From assembly GCF_031583025.1 (NCBI RefSeq), contig NZ_CP134062.1:6111234-6175233 (forward strand): a stretch of DNA of 64,000 nucleotides, written 5' to 3'. Under the pieces are notes generated by a model. The model was not told where the DNA came from. It worked only from the letters and a program-made list of their open reading frames with translations, and did no database searches. This document shows, in pieces, positions 51,398 to 60,019 of the stretch. The stretch comes from Mycobacterium sp. Z3061. GTDB lineage: Bacteria > Actinomycetota > Actinomycetes > Mycobacteriales > Mycobacteriaceae. Within the stretch, counting starts at the first letter, position 1. Each line of letters starts with the position of its first letter. The translations under genes were made by a program, and so were the position numbers.

Positions 51398-52162
51398 CTA
51401 CTTGGCCGAGATTCTGACGCCGATGGCGGTCATGACGACGTTGATGACGAACAGGCAGATGAACGCGTAGACCACGGTTTCGTTGACCGCATTGCCGACT
51501 CCCTTGGGACCGCCCTTGACGGTCAGACCGCGGTAGCAGCCGACCAGACCAGCCATGACTCCGAACAGCAGCGCCTTGACTTCGGCGAGGATCAGCTCGC
51601 GCAGTCCGGTGAGCACAGTCAGCCCGTTGATGAACGCACCGGGGTTGACGCCCTGCAGGAAAACGGAGAAAGCGTAGCCGCCGGACAGGCCGATGATGCA
51701 CACCAGGCCGTTGAGCAGCAGAGCGACCAGCGTGGAGGCCAGCACCCGGGGCACCACCAGTCGCTGGATGGGGTCGATGCCGAGCACCCGCATCGCGTCG
51801 ATTTCCTCGCGGATGGTGCGGGCACCCAGGTCCGCGCAGATGGCGGTGGCGCCGGCGCCGGCCACCACGAGCACCGTGACGATCGGACCGAGCTGGGTGA
51901 TGGTGCCGAATGCCGTTCCGGCGCCGGACAAGTCGGCGGCACCGATCTCACGCAGCAGGATGTTCAGGGTGAAGGCGACGAGAACGGTGAATGGGATGGA
52001 CACCAGCAGCGTGGGCACCAGCGACACCCGGGCGACCATCCACGTCTGGTCCAGGAACTCCCGCATCTGAAACGGCCGCCGGAAGGCGGCCCGTGCGGTC
52101 TCGATCGACATCTCGAAGAAGCCACCGACAGCGCGGGCCGGCACGGCAACCTTCTGCAACAA
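51398..52162 (-). CDS. yrbE4A: YrbE4A, MlaE-type permease of the Mce4 system
   Basis: A 254-aa membrane protein from TTG 52162; GGGGGA lies six bases upstream and the length equals that recalled for Rv3501c. The frame stays open to ATG 52255, but that start would lie only 6 bp from the KstR-type operator, leaving little room for a leader. The MlaE signature is GARTIREEIDAMRVLGIDPIQRLVVPR, and helices cover most of the protein. It is the first gene of the ten-gene mce4 operon and the point of sterol-dependent control. The neighbouring hsd4A gene ends 222 bp upstream of this TTG on the same strand. Confidence 0.93.
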   Translation of the reverse strand: MLQKVAVPARAVGGFFEMSIETARAAFRRPFQMREFLDQTWMVARVSLVPTLLVSIPFTVLVAFTLNILLREIGAADLSGAGTAFGTITQLGPIVTVLVVAGAGATAICADLGARTIREEIDAMRVLGIDPIQRLVVPRVLASTLVALLLNGLVCIIGLSGGYAFSVFLQGVNPGAFINGLTVLTGLRELILAEVKALLFGVMAGLVGCYRGLTVKGGPKGVGNAVNETVVYAFICLFVINVVMTAIGVRISAK

Positions 52163-52261
52163 GTCCGGTCCCCCAATCTGCTGCTCGCGGCGAAGTGCTA
52201 TCTCTGCCCTGAACACACCGTTGGATGACTCGTTGCTTGGTGTGAGCCGGCTCATACTAAC

Positions 52262-52275
52262 TAGAACAAGTTCTG
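52262..52275. promoter_or_regulatory. KstR-type operator of the mce4 operon
   Basis: TAGAACAAGTTCTG matches TnnAACnnGTTnnA except at the last base; the 12-mer AGAACAAGTTCT within it is almost perfectly self-complementary. It lies 100 bp upstream of TTG 52162. KstR control of mce4 is established in M. tuberculosis and M. smegmatis. Confidence 0.7.
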
Positions 52276-52384
52276 AGTGTCGATGAAGCTCGAAAAATTT
52301 TGTGGCAATTATGCCTAGCTGGTATTTCTCCTCTACCTGTGCCGTCTATGGCGTCTCTGCCGTGCCGGGCCGTCGCGGGGCGGG

Positions 52385-53290
52385 TCAGTCCATCAGGCCG
52401 GTCGCGGCGAAGTTCACTTCCGGGTCACGCTCGGCAAAGTAGTCCTGCAGCGTCGCGCTCAGCTGCGCGGGCTCCCAAGCCGGGGCGCCCGCGTCGAACT
52501 GGTGCTCCGCGGTGGGCGCCGCCACCAACGTCACACGCGGGCCGTAAACGATGAAGACCTGACCGTTGACCGCGGCCGCCTCGGGCGACGACAGGAACTG
52601 CACCAGGCTCACCACGTGATCCGGCGACAAGGGGTCGATCTCGCCGTCCTCGGGCGCGGCCCCGAACACATCGGCGGTCATCGCGGTGCGCGCCCGGGGA
52701 CAGATTGCGTTGGCGCACACGCCATATCGGCCCAGTGCCCGGGCCGCCGACAGGGTGAGCGCGGTGATGCCCGCCTTGGCGGCGCCATAGTTGGCCTGCC
52801 CTACCGGACCGACCAGACCGGCCTCCGACGAGGTGTTGACGATGCGGCCGAAGACGCGGCCGTCGCCTTCCTTCGCCTTGCTGCGCCAGTAGGTGGCGGC
52901 GTTGCGGGTGAGCAGGAAGTGCCCGCGCAGGTGCACGGCGATCACCTGGTCCCAGTCCTCGTCGCTCATGTTGAACAGCATCCGGTCGCGGGTGATGCCG
53001 GCGTTGTTGACGACGATGTTCAGGCCACCCAGGCCGTCGGCGGTGGCCACGAGTTCGTCTGCGGTCTCGCGCCGGCTGATGTCGCCGGCCACCGCCACCG
53101 CCTTGGAACCCACCGAACTGATCTCGTCGAGGACGTCGGATGCGTCCAGGCCCGAGGCGATGTCGTTGACGACGACGGTGGCGCCGAGGCGGGCCAGCCC
53201 GATCGCCTCGGCCCGGCCCAGACCTGCCGCGGCACCGGTCACCACCGCGACCTTGCCGGAGAGATCGGTCGCGTTCGTGTTGCTGCTCAA
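52385..53290 (-). CDS. hsd4A: 17-beta-hydroxysteroid/beta-hydroxyacyl-CoA dehydrogenase-type SDR
   Basis: About 301 aa from TTG 53290 (AGAGG upstream); GTG 53326 would overlap fdxD by 11 bases. Motifs are TGAAAGLGRAEA, NNAGITRDRML, NTSSEAG and YGAAKAG (catalytic Tyr/Lys); a C-terminal extension holds QVFIVYGPRVTLV. The layout resembles the dehydrogenase domain of peroxisomal multifunctional enzymes and M. tuberculosis Rv3502c. In mycobacteria Hsd4A oxidises the beta-hydroxyacyl-CoA of the sterol side chain and 17-beta-hydroxysteroids. It follows fdxD in the same orientation and is likely under the KstR site at 53628-53641. Confidence 0.88.
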   Translation of the reverse strand: MSSNTNATDLSGKVAVVTGAAAGLGRAEAIGLARLGATVVVNDIASGLDASDVLDEISSVGSKAVAVAGDISRRETADELVATADGLGGLNIVVNNAGITRDRMLFNMSDEDWDQVIAVHLRGHFLLTRNAATYWRSKAKEGDGRVFGRIVNTSSEAGLVGPVGQANYGAAKAGITALTLSAARALGRYGVCANAICPRARTAMTADVFGAAPEDGEIDPLSPDHVVSLVQFLSSPEAAAVNGQVFIVYGPRVTLVAAPTAEHQFDAGAPAWEPAQLSATLQDYFAERDPEVNFAATGLMD

Positions 53291-53315
53291 TTTATGAATA
53301 CCTCTAGTTTCCTCG

Positions 53316-53507
53316 TCAGTCCTCACGCAACAGTGCCGCGCGGGGGCATTCGGCGATCGCCTGCTCGGCCAGATCCTCCTGATCCGGCGGGATCGGATCG
53401 GTCTTCACCACGGCGTAGTCCTCGTCGTCCAGGGCGAAGATATCCGGTGCAATTCCCAAGCACACCGCGTTACCTTCACACCGGTCACGGTCGACAATCA
53501 CTCGCAC
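53316..53507 (-). CDS. fdxD: 3Fe-4S-type ferredoxin FdxD
   Basis: A 63-aa ferredoxin (same length as Rv3503c) from GTG 53507, with GGAGG at 53513-53517. Cluster ligands are CEGNAVC (Cys-x5-Cys) and the downstream CPRAAL; the missing fourth Cys of the usual C-x2-C-x2-C pattern indicates a 3Fe-4S cluster. Such ferredoxins donate electrons to P450s; in this locus the sterol 26-monooxygenases (CYP125/CYP142, not in the window) are the natural partners, an inference from pathway knowledge. Confidence 0.93.
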   Translation of the reverse strand: MRVIVDRDRCEGNAVCLGIAPDIFALDDEDYAVVKTDPIPPDQEDLAEQAIAECPRAALLRED

Positions 53508-53627
53508 GGCACCCTCCTTGGAAGCTGGGCAGGAGTCAGGAAACACGCCTGGTCCGAACTCGATCAATATGTAGCACCACCATAGGGCCCCGTTACGCGT
53601 GACCATAGGGTCGCTGGATTCCGAGAC

Positions 53628-53641
53628 TAGAACGTGTTACA
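53628..53641. promoter_or_regulatory. KstR-type operator between fdxD and fadE26
   Basis: TAGAACGTGTTACA fits TnnAACnnGTTnnA at every fixed position. It lies 120 bp upstream of fdxD (minus) and 83 bp upstream of fadE26 (plus), so one site can control both divergent units. Confidence 0.78.
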
Positions 53642-53724
53642 ACCGGGAGAACGAATGGGTGGCCACCGGCGTGGGTTTCGGCGGCCGGCACACAGAGACG
53701 ATCGCTCGATCGGAGGCGGCGGGA

Positions 53725-54906
53725 ATGCGCATCAGTTACACCCCCGAACAGGAGGAGCTGCGTCGCGAGCTGCGGTCCTACTTCGGCAAGTTGATGACAC
53801 CGGAACGGCGCGAGGCGCTGAGTTCGGTGCAGGGCGAATACGGCACCGGCAACGTGTACCGCGAGACCGTCGCGCAGATGGGCAAGGACGGTTGGCTGAC
53901 GCTGAACTGGCCCAAGGAGTACGGCGGTCAGGACCGCGAGCCGATGGACTCGCTGATCTTCACCGACGAGGCGGCCATCGCCGGTGCTCCGGTGCCGTTC
54001 CTGACGATCAACAGCGTGGCGCCGACGATCATGGCCTTCGGCACTGACGAGCAGAAGAAGTTCTTCCTGCCCAAGATCGCCGCGGGTGAGTTGCACTTCT
54101 CCATCGGCTACTCGGAGCCGGGGGCGGGCACCGACCTGGCGAACCTGCGCACCACGGCGGTGCGCGACGGTGACGAGTACGTCATCAACGGCCAGAAGAT
54201 GTGGACCAGCCTGATCGCGTACGCGGACTGGGTCTGGCTCGCGGTACGCACCAACCCCGAAGCCAAGAAGCACCGCGGCATCTCGATGCTGGTGGTGCCC
54301 ACCACCGCCGAGGGCTTCTCCTGGACGCCGGTGCATACCATGGCCGGTCCGGACACCAGCGCCACGTACTACAGCGATGTGCGGGTGCCGGTGACCAACC
54401 TGATCGGTGAGGAGAACGCGGGCTGGAAGCTGGTGACCAACCAGCTCAATCACGAGCGCGTCGCGCTCGTCTCGCCGGCGCCGATCTTCATGTGCCTGCG
54501 GGAAGTCCGGGAGTGGGCCCAGAACACCAAGGATGCCGGCGGCGGACGTCTCATCGACTCGGAGTGGGTGCAGCTGAACCTGGCCCGGGTGCACGCCAAG
54601 GTCGAGGTGCTCAAGCTGATCAACTGGGAGCTGGCGTCGTCGTCGAGTGAAAACCTCTCTCCCGCGGACGCTTCGGCCGCCAAGGTGTTCGGCACCGAGC
54701 TGGCCACCGAGGCCTACCGGCTGCTGATGGAGGTGCTCGGCACCGCGGCCACGCTGCGTCAGGACTCCCCCGGCGCGCTGCTGCGCGGTCGCGTCGAGCG
54801 GATGCACCGGGCGTGCCTGATCCTGACCTTCGGCGGCGGCACCAACGAAGTCCAGCGCGACATCATCGGCATGGTTGCCCTCGGGCTGCCCCGGGCCAAC
54901 CGCTGA
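53725..54906 (+). CDS. fadE26: Acyl-CoA dehydrogenase FadE26 (ChsE4)
   Basis: A 393-aa acyl-CoA dehydrogenase from ATG 53725, with GGAGG upstream; the frame opens further upstream without such a site. Landmarks are FSIGYSEPGAGTDLANLRT, YVINGQKMWTS, LGTAATLRQDSPGAL and the C-terminal TFGGGTNEVQRDIIGMVALGLPR. In M. tuberculosis FadE26 pairs with FadE27 as the alpha2beta2 enzyme ChsE4-ChsE5, which dehydrogenates the C26/C24 steroid acyl-CoA side chain. fadE27 follows 25 bp later. Confidence 0.95.
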   Translation: MRISYTPEQEELRRELRSYFGKLMTPERREALSSVQGEYGTGNVYRETVAQMGKDGWLTLNWPKEYGGQDREPMDSLIFTDEAAIAGAPVPFLTINSVAPTIMAFGTDEQKKFFLPKIAAGELHFSIGYSEPGAGTDLANLRTTAVRDGDEYVINGQKMWTSLIAYADWVWLAVRTNPEAKKHRGISMLVVPTTAEGFSWTPVHTMAGPDTSATYYSDVRVPVTNLIGEENAGWKLVTNQLNHERVALVSPAPIFMCLREVREWAQNTKDAGGGRLIDSEWVQLNLARVHAKVEVLKLINWELASSSSENLSPADASAAKVFGTELATEAYRLLMEVLGTAATLRQDSPGALLRGRVERMHRACLILTFGGGTNEVQRDIIGMVALGLPRANR

Positions 54907-54931
54907 GTTTTCCGGCAGGAGAAGGATATTC

Positions 54932-56017
54932 ATGGATTTCTCGACAACCGAAGCGGCACAGGACCTGGGCGGCCTGGTCGACACCATCGTCGACTCGGTC
55001 TGCACTCCTGAACACCAGCGCGAACTCGACAAGCTTGACCAGCGTTTCGACCGCGACCTGTGGCGCAAGCTCATCGACAGCGACATCCTGACCAGTGCGG
55101 CCGCCACTCAGGTGGGCGGCGACGGTTTCGGGGTCCTCGAGCAGGTCGCGATCCTGGTCGCGCTCGGGCACCAGTTGGCGGCCGCGCCCTACCTGGAGTC
55201 GATCGTGCTGGGCTCCGGTGCCCTGGCGCGGTTCGGCTCCGAGGAGTTGCAGCACAGCTGGGGCTCCGAGGCGGTGCGCGGTGAGAAGATTCTGACGGTC
55301 GCACTCGACGGCGAGATGGGCGACGGGCCCGTGCAAGCCGTGGACGGTCGGCTGACCGGCAGTCGCACCCAGGTGTTCTATGGCCCTGCCGCCGACGCCT
55401 TCCTGGTGCCCGCTGAAACCGATTCCGGCACAGCGGTCTTCCTGGTCGCCGCGGACACCCCGGGGGTGACGGTGACGCCGCTGGAGACCACCGGGCTGGG
55501 CAGCGTCGGCCACCTGGCGCTGGACGGCGTTGCGGTGGACGATGCACACCGGGTTGGGGGCCCGGAGGTCGTGCTCTGGCTGCGCACCATCTCCACCCTG
55601 GGCCGCAGCGCATACCAACTCGGTGTGCTGGAGCGCGGCCTGCAGATGACGGCCGAATACGCCCGCACCCGTGAGCAATTCGACCGTCCGATCGGCAGTT
55701 TCCAGGCGGTGGGTCAGCGACTGGCCGACGGGTACATCGACGTCAAGGGCCTGCGGCTGACGTTGACCCAGGCCGCGTGGAAGGTCGCCGAGGACATCCC
55801 GGCGGAGATCGATGTGGCGTCCGCGGCGTTCTGGGCGGCCGACGCCGGCCACCGGGTGGCGCACACGATCGTGCACGTGCACGGCGGCGTCGGCGTCGAC
55901 ACCGATCACCCGGTGCACCGATACTTCCTGTCCGCCAAGGAAACCGAGTTCGCGCTGGGCGGGGCCACCGGGCAGCTGCGGCAGATCGGCCGGGAACTGG
56001 CGGAGACTCCCGCTTGA
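54932..56017 (+). CDS. fadE27: Acyl-CoA dehydrogenase FadE27 (ChsE5)
   Basis: A 361-aa partner subunit from ATG 54932 with AGGAGAAGG upstream. It retains the acyl-CoA dehydrogenase fold (ERGLQMTAEYARTREQFDRPIGSFQAVGQRLAD; VHGGVGVDTDHPVHRYFL) but is degenerate in the N-terminal FAD region, as is usual for the minor subunit of heterotetrameric steroid ACADs. It works with FadE26 in sterol side-chain beta-oxidation. It is followed by an 88-bp spacer that carries two 30-bp repeats and then fadD17. Confidence 0.93.
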   Translation: MDFSTTEAAQDLGGLVDTIVDSVCTPEHQRELDKLDQRFDRDLWRKLIDSDILTSAAATQVGGDGFGVLEQVAILVALGHQLAAAPYLESIVLGSGALARFGSEELQHSWGSEAVRGEKILTVALDGEMGDGPVQAVDGRLTGSRTQVFYGPAADAFLVPAETDSGTAVFLVAADTPGVTVTPLETTGLGSVGHLALDGVAVDDAHRVGGPEVVLWLRTISTLGRSAYQLGVLERGLQMTAEYARTREQFDRPIGSFQAVGQRLADGYIDVKGLRLTLTQAAWKVAEDIPAEIDVASAAFWAADAGHRVAHTIVHVHGGVGVDTDHPVHRYFLSAKETEFALGGATGQLRQIGRELAETPA

Positions 56018-56028
56018 ATCCTGTCCTG

Positions 56029-56088
56029 CGCCGAGTGTGAAGCCAGCCGCACGCTCGACGCCGAGGGTGCAGCCAGCCGCACACTCGC
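56029..56088. repeat. Two 30-bp tandem repeats between fadE27 and fadD17
   Basis: Two head-to-tail units share CGCCGAG.GTG.AGCCAGCCGCAC.CTCG. In each, GAGnGTG and CACnCTC arms face each other, so each can form a short stem. They lie inside an otherwise tightly packed operon. Similar GAGTGTG/CACACTC hairpins occur dispersed in some mycobacterial genomes, as far as I recall. Confidence 0.85.
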
Positions 56089-56105
56089 GATGAACGGGGA
56101 GTGAC

Positions 56106-57608
56106 TTGAACGAACCGACGGTCACCGCGCTGCTGCGACCGCTGGCCGAGATCGACGACCGCGGCGTGTACTTCGAGGACTCGTTCACCAGTTGGCGGGA
56201 CCACCTCCGCGACGCCGCCGCCCTGGTGGCGACGCTGCGGAAGCGCCTCGACCCGGCCCGGCCGCCGCACGTCGGCGTGCTGCTGGAGAACACGCCGTTC
56301 TTCTCGGCGGTGCTGGCCGCGGGCGGGCTGTCCGGCATCGTGCCGGTGGGGCTGAATCCGGTGCGCCGCGGCGCGGCCCTGGCCCGTGACATCAAGCACG
56401 CCGACTGCCAGTTGGTGCTCGCCGATACGAACTCGGCTGGGGCGCTGGACGGTATCGATCACCTCAATGTCGACTCAACCGAGTGGGCCGAAGAGGTTGC
56501 CGCACATCGTGATGCCGAGCTGCAATTCCAATCAGCGTCTGCCGCCGACCTTTTCATGCTGATCTTCACTTCGGGAACCAGCGGCGAGCCGAAGGCGGTG
56601 AAGTGCAGCCACGGCAAGGTGGCGGGAGCCGGCATGGGAATGGCTCAGCGCTTCCGGCTCGGCGCCGACGACGTCTGCTACGTGTCGATGCCGCTGTTCC
56701 ACTCCAATGCGGTGCTGGTCGGCTGGGCGGTGGCCGCGGCATGCCAAGGCTCGATGGCCCTGCGGCGCCGGTTTTCGGCGTCCGGCTTCCTGCCGGATGT
56801 GCGCCGGTACGGCGCCACCTACGCCAATTACGTGGGCAAGCCGCTGTCCTACGTGCTGGCCACGCCCGAGCAGCCCGACGACGCGGACAACCCGTTGCGC
56901 GCCGTCTACGGCAACGAGGGCGTGCCACGGGACATCGAACGGTTCGGCACCCGGTTCGGCTGCCGCGTCCAGGACGGTTTCGGGTCGACCGAACTCGGTG
57001 TGGCGATCGCCCGCACGCCGGATACCCCGTCGGGTTCCCTGGGCCCGCTGCCGGACGGCGTGCAGATCGTCGACCCGGAGACCGGCGCGCCCTGTCCCCC
57101 GGGAGTGGCCGGCGAACTGGTGAACACCAAGGGCGCCGGCGGTTTCGAGGGCTACTACAACGACCCCGCAGCCGAAGCCGAACGGATGGCCGGCGGCATT
57201 TACCACAGCGGCGACCTCGCGTACCGGGATGAAGCGGGCTACGCCTACTTCGCCGGCCGCCTCGGCGACTGGATGCGCGTCGACGGCGAGAACCTGGGCA
57301 CCGCCCCGATCGAACGGGTGCTGCTGCGCCACCCGGAGGTGACCGAGGTGGCGGTCTACCCGGTACCGGATCCGGCGGTGGGCGACCAGGTGATGGCTGC
57401 GGTCGTCATGGCGCCGGGTGCCCAGTTCGATCCGGACCAGTTCCGGGCGTTCCTGTCCGGGCAGGCCGATCTCGGGCCCAAGCAGTGGCCGTCGTACGTG
57501 CGGGTCAGTGCCGGGTTGCCGGGCACGATGACCTTCAAGGTGCTCAAACGGCAACTCTCGGCCGAGGGTGTCGATTGCGGCGAACCGGTGTTCGCGATTC
57601 CCAGCTGA
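56106..57608 (+). CDS. fadD17: Steroid acyl-CoA synthetase FadD17
   Basis: A 500-aa adenylate-forming enzyme from TTG 56106, with GGGGAG upstream. It has the P-loop-like IFTSGTSGEPKAVKCSH, YGNEGVPRD, FGSTELGVAI, YHSGDLAYRD and FAGRLGDWMRVDGENLG, and the catalytic Lys in TFKVLKRQL. The size equals FadD17 (Rv3506, 502 aa). In M. tuberculosis FadD17 activates steroid acids with a five-carbon side chain as CoA esters for beta-oxidation. It is the third gene of the fadE26-fadE27-fadD17 operon and converges on ilvX (6 bp between stops). Confidence 0.94.
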   Translation: MNEPTVTALLRPLAEIDDRGVYFEDSFTSWRDHLRDAAALVATLRKRLDPARPPHVGVLLENTPFFSAVLAAGGLSGIVPVGLNPVRRGAALARDIKHADCQLVLADTNSAGALDGIDHLNVDSTEWAEEVAAHRDAELQFQSASAADLFMLIFTSGTSGEPKAVKCSHGKVAGAGMGMAQRFRLGADDVCYVSMPLFHSNAVLVGWAVAAACQGSMALRRRFSASGFLPDVRRYGATYANYVGKPLSYVLATPEQPDDADNPLRAVYGNEGVPRDIERFGTRFGCRVQDGFGSTELGVAIARTPDTPSGSLGPLPDGVQIVDPETGAPCPPGVAGELVNTKGAGGFEGYYNDPAAEAERMAGGIYHSGDLAYRDEAGYAYFAGRLGDWMRVDGENLGTAPIERVLLRHPEVTEVAVYPVPDPAVGDQVMAAVVMAPGAQFDPDQFRAFLSGQADLGPKQWPSYVRVSAGLPGTMTFKVLKRQLSAEGVDCGEPVFAIPS

Positions 57609-57614
57609 CCTTGG

Positions 57615-59165
57615 CTACCCCAGCAGGGACGGCACCACCGCGTCGATCAGGTGCGGGCCGGGCTCGGCGAACGCGTCGCGTAGCGCCTGGGCGAACTCCT
57701 CACAGGTCGTCGCTCGCCGTGCGGGTACCCCCATGCCTTCGGCGATCTTGACGAAATCCATTGTGGGACGGGATATATCGAGCAGGTCTTTGGCCTTCGG
57801 GCCGGGTCCGGCTTCGACGCCCACGCGTTGCAGCTCGAGCCGCAGAATGTCGTAGGCGCCGTTGTTGTAGATGACGGTGGTGACGTCCAGCAATTCCCGC
57901 GCCTGCGACCACAGCCCGGAGATGGTGTACATCGCCGACCCGTCGGATTCCAGGCACAGCACCGGACGGTCGGGCGCGGCCACCGCGGCACCGACCGCGG
58001 TCGGGATGCCGTAACCGATGGCCCCGCCGGTCAGGGTCAGCCAGTCGTGGGCCGGCGCTCCGGCGGTCGCCGCCGGCAACAGCAGACCCGAGGTGTTGGA
58101 TTCGTCGACCACGATCGCCCGTTCGGGCAGCAGTGCACCGATCACCTCGGCAGCCGACGCGGACGTCAGGGCCCCCGACGGCAGCTGGGGACGGTTGGCG
58201 GGCGCGGTCGCCGCGGTCGTCCCCGGCGCCACCTCGTCGGCCAACGCTGCCAAAGCGGCTGCGGCACCGTCATATTCGGCCAGGACATGCACTTCGCAGC
58301 CGGACGGGACCAGGTCGCTTGGCATCCCGGGGTAGGCGAAGAACGAGACCGGCGACCTTGCCCCGGCCAGCACCAGATGCTTGGCGCCGTCGAGTTGAGC
58401 CGCGGCGGCTTCGGCGAAGTAGCCCAGCCGGTCGATGGCAGGCACGCCCGCGCCCCGCTCCAGTCGGGTCGGGAACGTCTCACACAGCAGGCGGGCACCG
58501 GTGGCCTCGGCGATCCGCGCGGCCGCCGACAGACCCGGTTCGCGGGTGGCGTCGCCGCCGACCAGGACGATGGTGGGTTCACCCGCGCGCAGCACCTCGG
58601 CCACCGCGCGCACGTCGGCGCTCGATGCTTTCGCCGCCGCGGCGGACTCGACGGTGGCCGGCTGGGCGCCTTCGGACCAGGAGGCGTCGGCGGGCAGGAT
58701 CAGCGTGGAGACAAACGAGCCTGACGTGCTGGCCTCGATGGCCTCGGCGGTGTCGGCGCCGACGTCCGCTGCCGTCGCCGTTCTGCGCACCCACCCCGAC
58801 ACGGTGCCGGCGAGGGCGTCGATGTCGGATTCCAGTGGGGCATCGTACTTTTTGTGGTAGGTGGCGTGATCGCCGACGACGACGACCATCGGCACCCGCG
58901 CGCGCCGGGCGTTGTGCAGGTTGGCCAGACCGTTGCCCAGCCCGGGTCCCAGATGCAGCAGCACGGCTGCCGGGCGACCGGCGATGCGGGCGTACCCGTC
59001 GGCCGCACCGGTGGCAACGCCTTCGAAAAGCGTTAGCACGCCTCGCATTTGATCGACGGTGTCCAGCGCCGCGACGAAGTGCATCTCCGAGGTGCCCGGG
59101 TTGGAGAAGCAGACGTCGACGCCGCCGTCGACCAAGGTGTTGATCAGAGCCTGCGCACCGTTCAC
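57615..59165 (-). CDS. ilvX: Thiamine-diphosphate enzyme, acetolactate synthase large-subunit homologue IlvX
   Basis: A 516-aa ThDP-dependent enzyme (Rv3509c, 515 aa). The N-terminal domain has NPGTSEMHFVAAL and LTLFEGVATGAADGYAR, whose Glu activates ThDP. The C-terminal domain has TGGAIGYGIPTAVGAAVA and the cofactor-binding LESDGSAMYTISGLWSQ...YNNGAYDILRLE. IlvX is more like benzoylformate decarboxylase or oxalyl-CoA decarboxylase relatives than the canonical IlvB; its role in branched-chain synthesis is not established. The GTG start overlaps the amidohydrolase stop by four bases (GTGA), so the two are coupled. Confidence 0.9.
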   Translation of the reverse strand: MNGAQALINTLVDGGVDVCFSNPGTSEMHFVAALDTVDQMRGVLTLFEGVATGAADGYARIAGRPAAVLLHLGPGLGNGLANLHNARRARVPMVVVVGDHATYHKKYDAPLESDIDALAGTVSGWVRRTATAADVGADTAEAIEASTSGSFVSTLILPADASWSEGAQPATVESAAAAKASSADVRAVAEVLRAGEPTIVLVGGDATREPGLSAAARIAEATGARLLCETFPTRLERGAGVPAIDRLGYFAEAAAAQLDGAKHLVLAGARSPVSFFAYPGMPSDLVPSGCEVHVLAEYDGAAAALAALADEVAPGTTAATAPANRPQLPSGALTSASAAEVIGALLPERAIVVDESNTSGLLLPAATAGAPAHDWLTLTGGAIGYGIPTAVGAAVAAPDRPVLCLESDGSAMYTISGLWSQARELLDVTTVIYNNGAYDILRLELQRVGVEAGPGPKAKDLLDISRPTMDFVKIAEGMGVPARRATTCEEFAQALRDAFAEPGPHLIDAVVPSLLG

Positions 59166-59992
59166 CTGTCCACCTTTCGTTGCAACCTGAAGACCCGCTC
59201 GGCATTGTCGTGCAGGAAGTCTCGACGAGCCTCGTCGCTGAGGCCGAGATCGTCAAGACCCGCCAGTGCGTGCGCGTGGGCGATCATCGGATAGTTGGTG
59301 CCGAACAGGACTTTGCGCTGTCCGGTACCGGTTTTCATGAACCTGATCAGTTCGTCCGGGAGTCGCCGGATGGTGTAAGCCGACGTGTCGATGTAGACGT
59401 TCTCGTGCTTGCGGGCCACCGCGACCATCTCCTCGGTCCACGGGTAGCCGACGTGTCCGCACACGATCACCAGATCCGGGAAGTCGAGGGCAACCTGATC
59501 GATATAGGGAATCGGGCGGCCGGTCTCCGACGGCCGCAACGGACCGGTGTGCCCGACCTGGGTGCAGAACGGGATGCCGGACTCGACGCACTGAGCGAAC
59601 AGCGGATAGTAGCGGCGGTCGGTGGGCGGGGCGTTCCACAGCCACGGCACCACCCGCAACCCGACGAACCCTTCTTCGACCCGGCGGCGCAGTTCGCGGA
59701 CCGCTGGCATCGGACGGTCCAGATCGGCCGTCGCCAGACCTTTGAATCGACTGGGGTGCAAGGCAACCCATTCGGCGACCTCGTCATTGGACACCAGGTC
59801 CTGGCCGCCCGGGCCGAGCCATGCGCTGAGCAGTCCGAGTTCGACGCCCGCGTCGTCCATCGCCGCGACGGTGACGCCGATCGGAATTTCCGCGTCGGGC
59901 ATGGACCCACCGGTCCAGCGACGCAGCGAGGCCAACATGTCGCTGCGCATGAACCGCTGCGTCGGATGCTGCATCCACACATCGATCGTCAT
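59162..59992 (-). CDS. Amidohydrolase-family (metal-dependent hydrolase) protein
   Basis: A 276-aa protein of the amidohydrolase-2/ACMSD-like group, matching Rv3510c in place and size (about 278 aa). Metal-binding landmarks are DVWMQHPTQRF near the N-terminus, a GLRVVPWLWNAPP strand, TQVGHTGPL, VCGHVGYPW and FGTNYPM near the C-terminus. The last is usually G(S/T)DYP, so the Asp ligand is Asn here. It may be a decarboxylase or hydrolase of a ring-derived acid. It is coupled to ilvX and lies downstream of the sterol operon; a sterol role is inference. Confidence 0.85.
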   Translation of the reverse strand: MTIDVWMQHPTQRFMRSDMLASLRRWTGGSMPDAEIPIGVTVAAMDDAGVELGLLSAWLGPGGQDLVSNDEVAEWVALHPSRFKGLATADLDRPMPAVRELRRRVEEGFVGLRVVPWLWNAPPTDRRYYPLFAQCVESGIPFCTQVGHTGPLRPSETGRPIPYIDQVALDFPDLVIVCGHVGYPWTEEMVAVARKHENVYIDTSAYTIRRLPDELIRFMKTGTGQRKVLFGTNYPMIAHAHALAGLDDLGLSDEARRDFLHDNAERVFRLQRKVDR

Positions 59993-60019
59993 CGCGGTTC
60001 GACCCTAGCGCGTCGGTGT

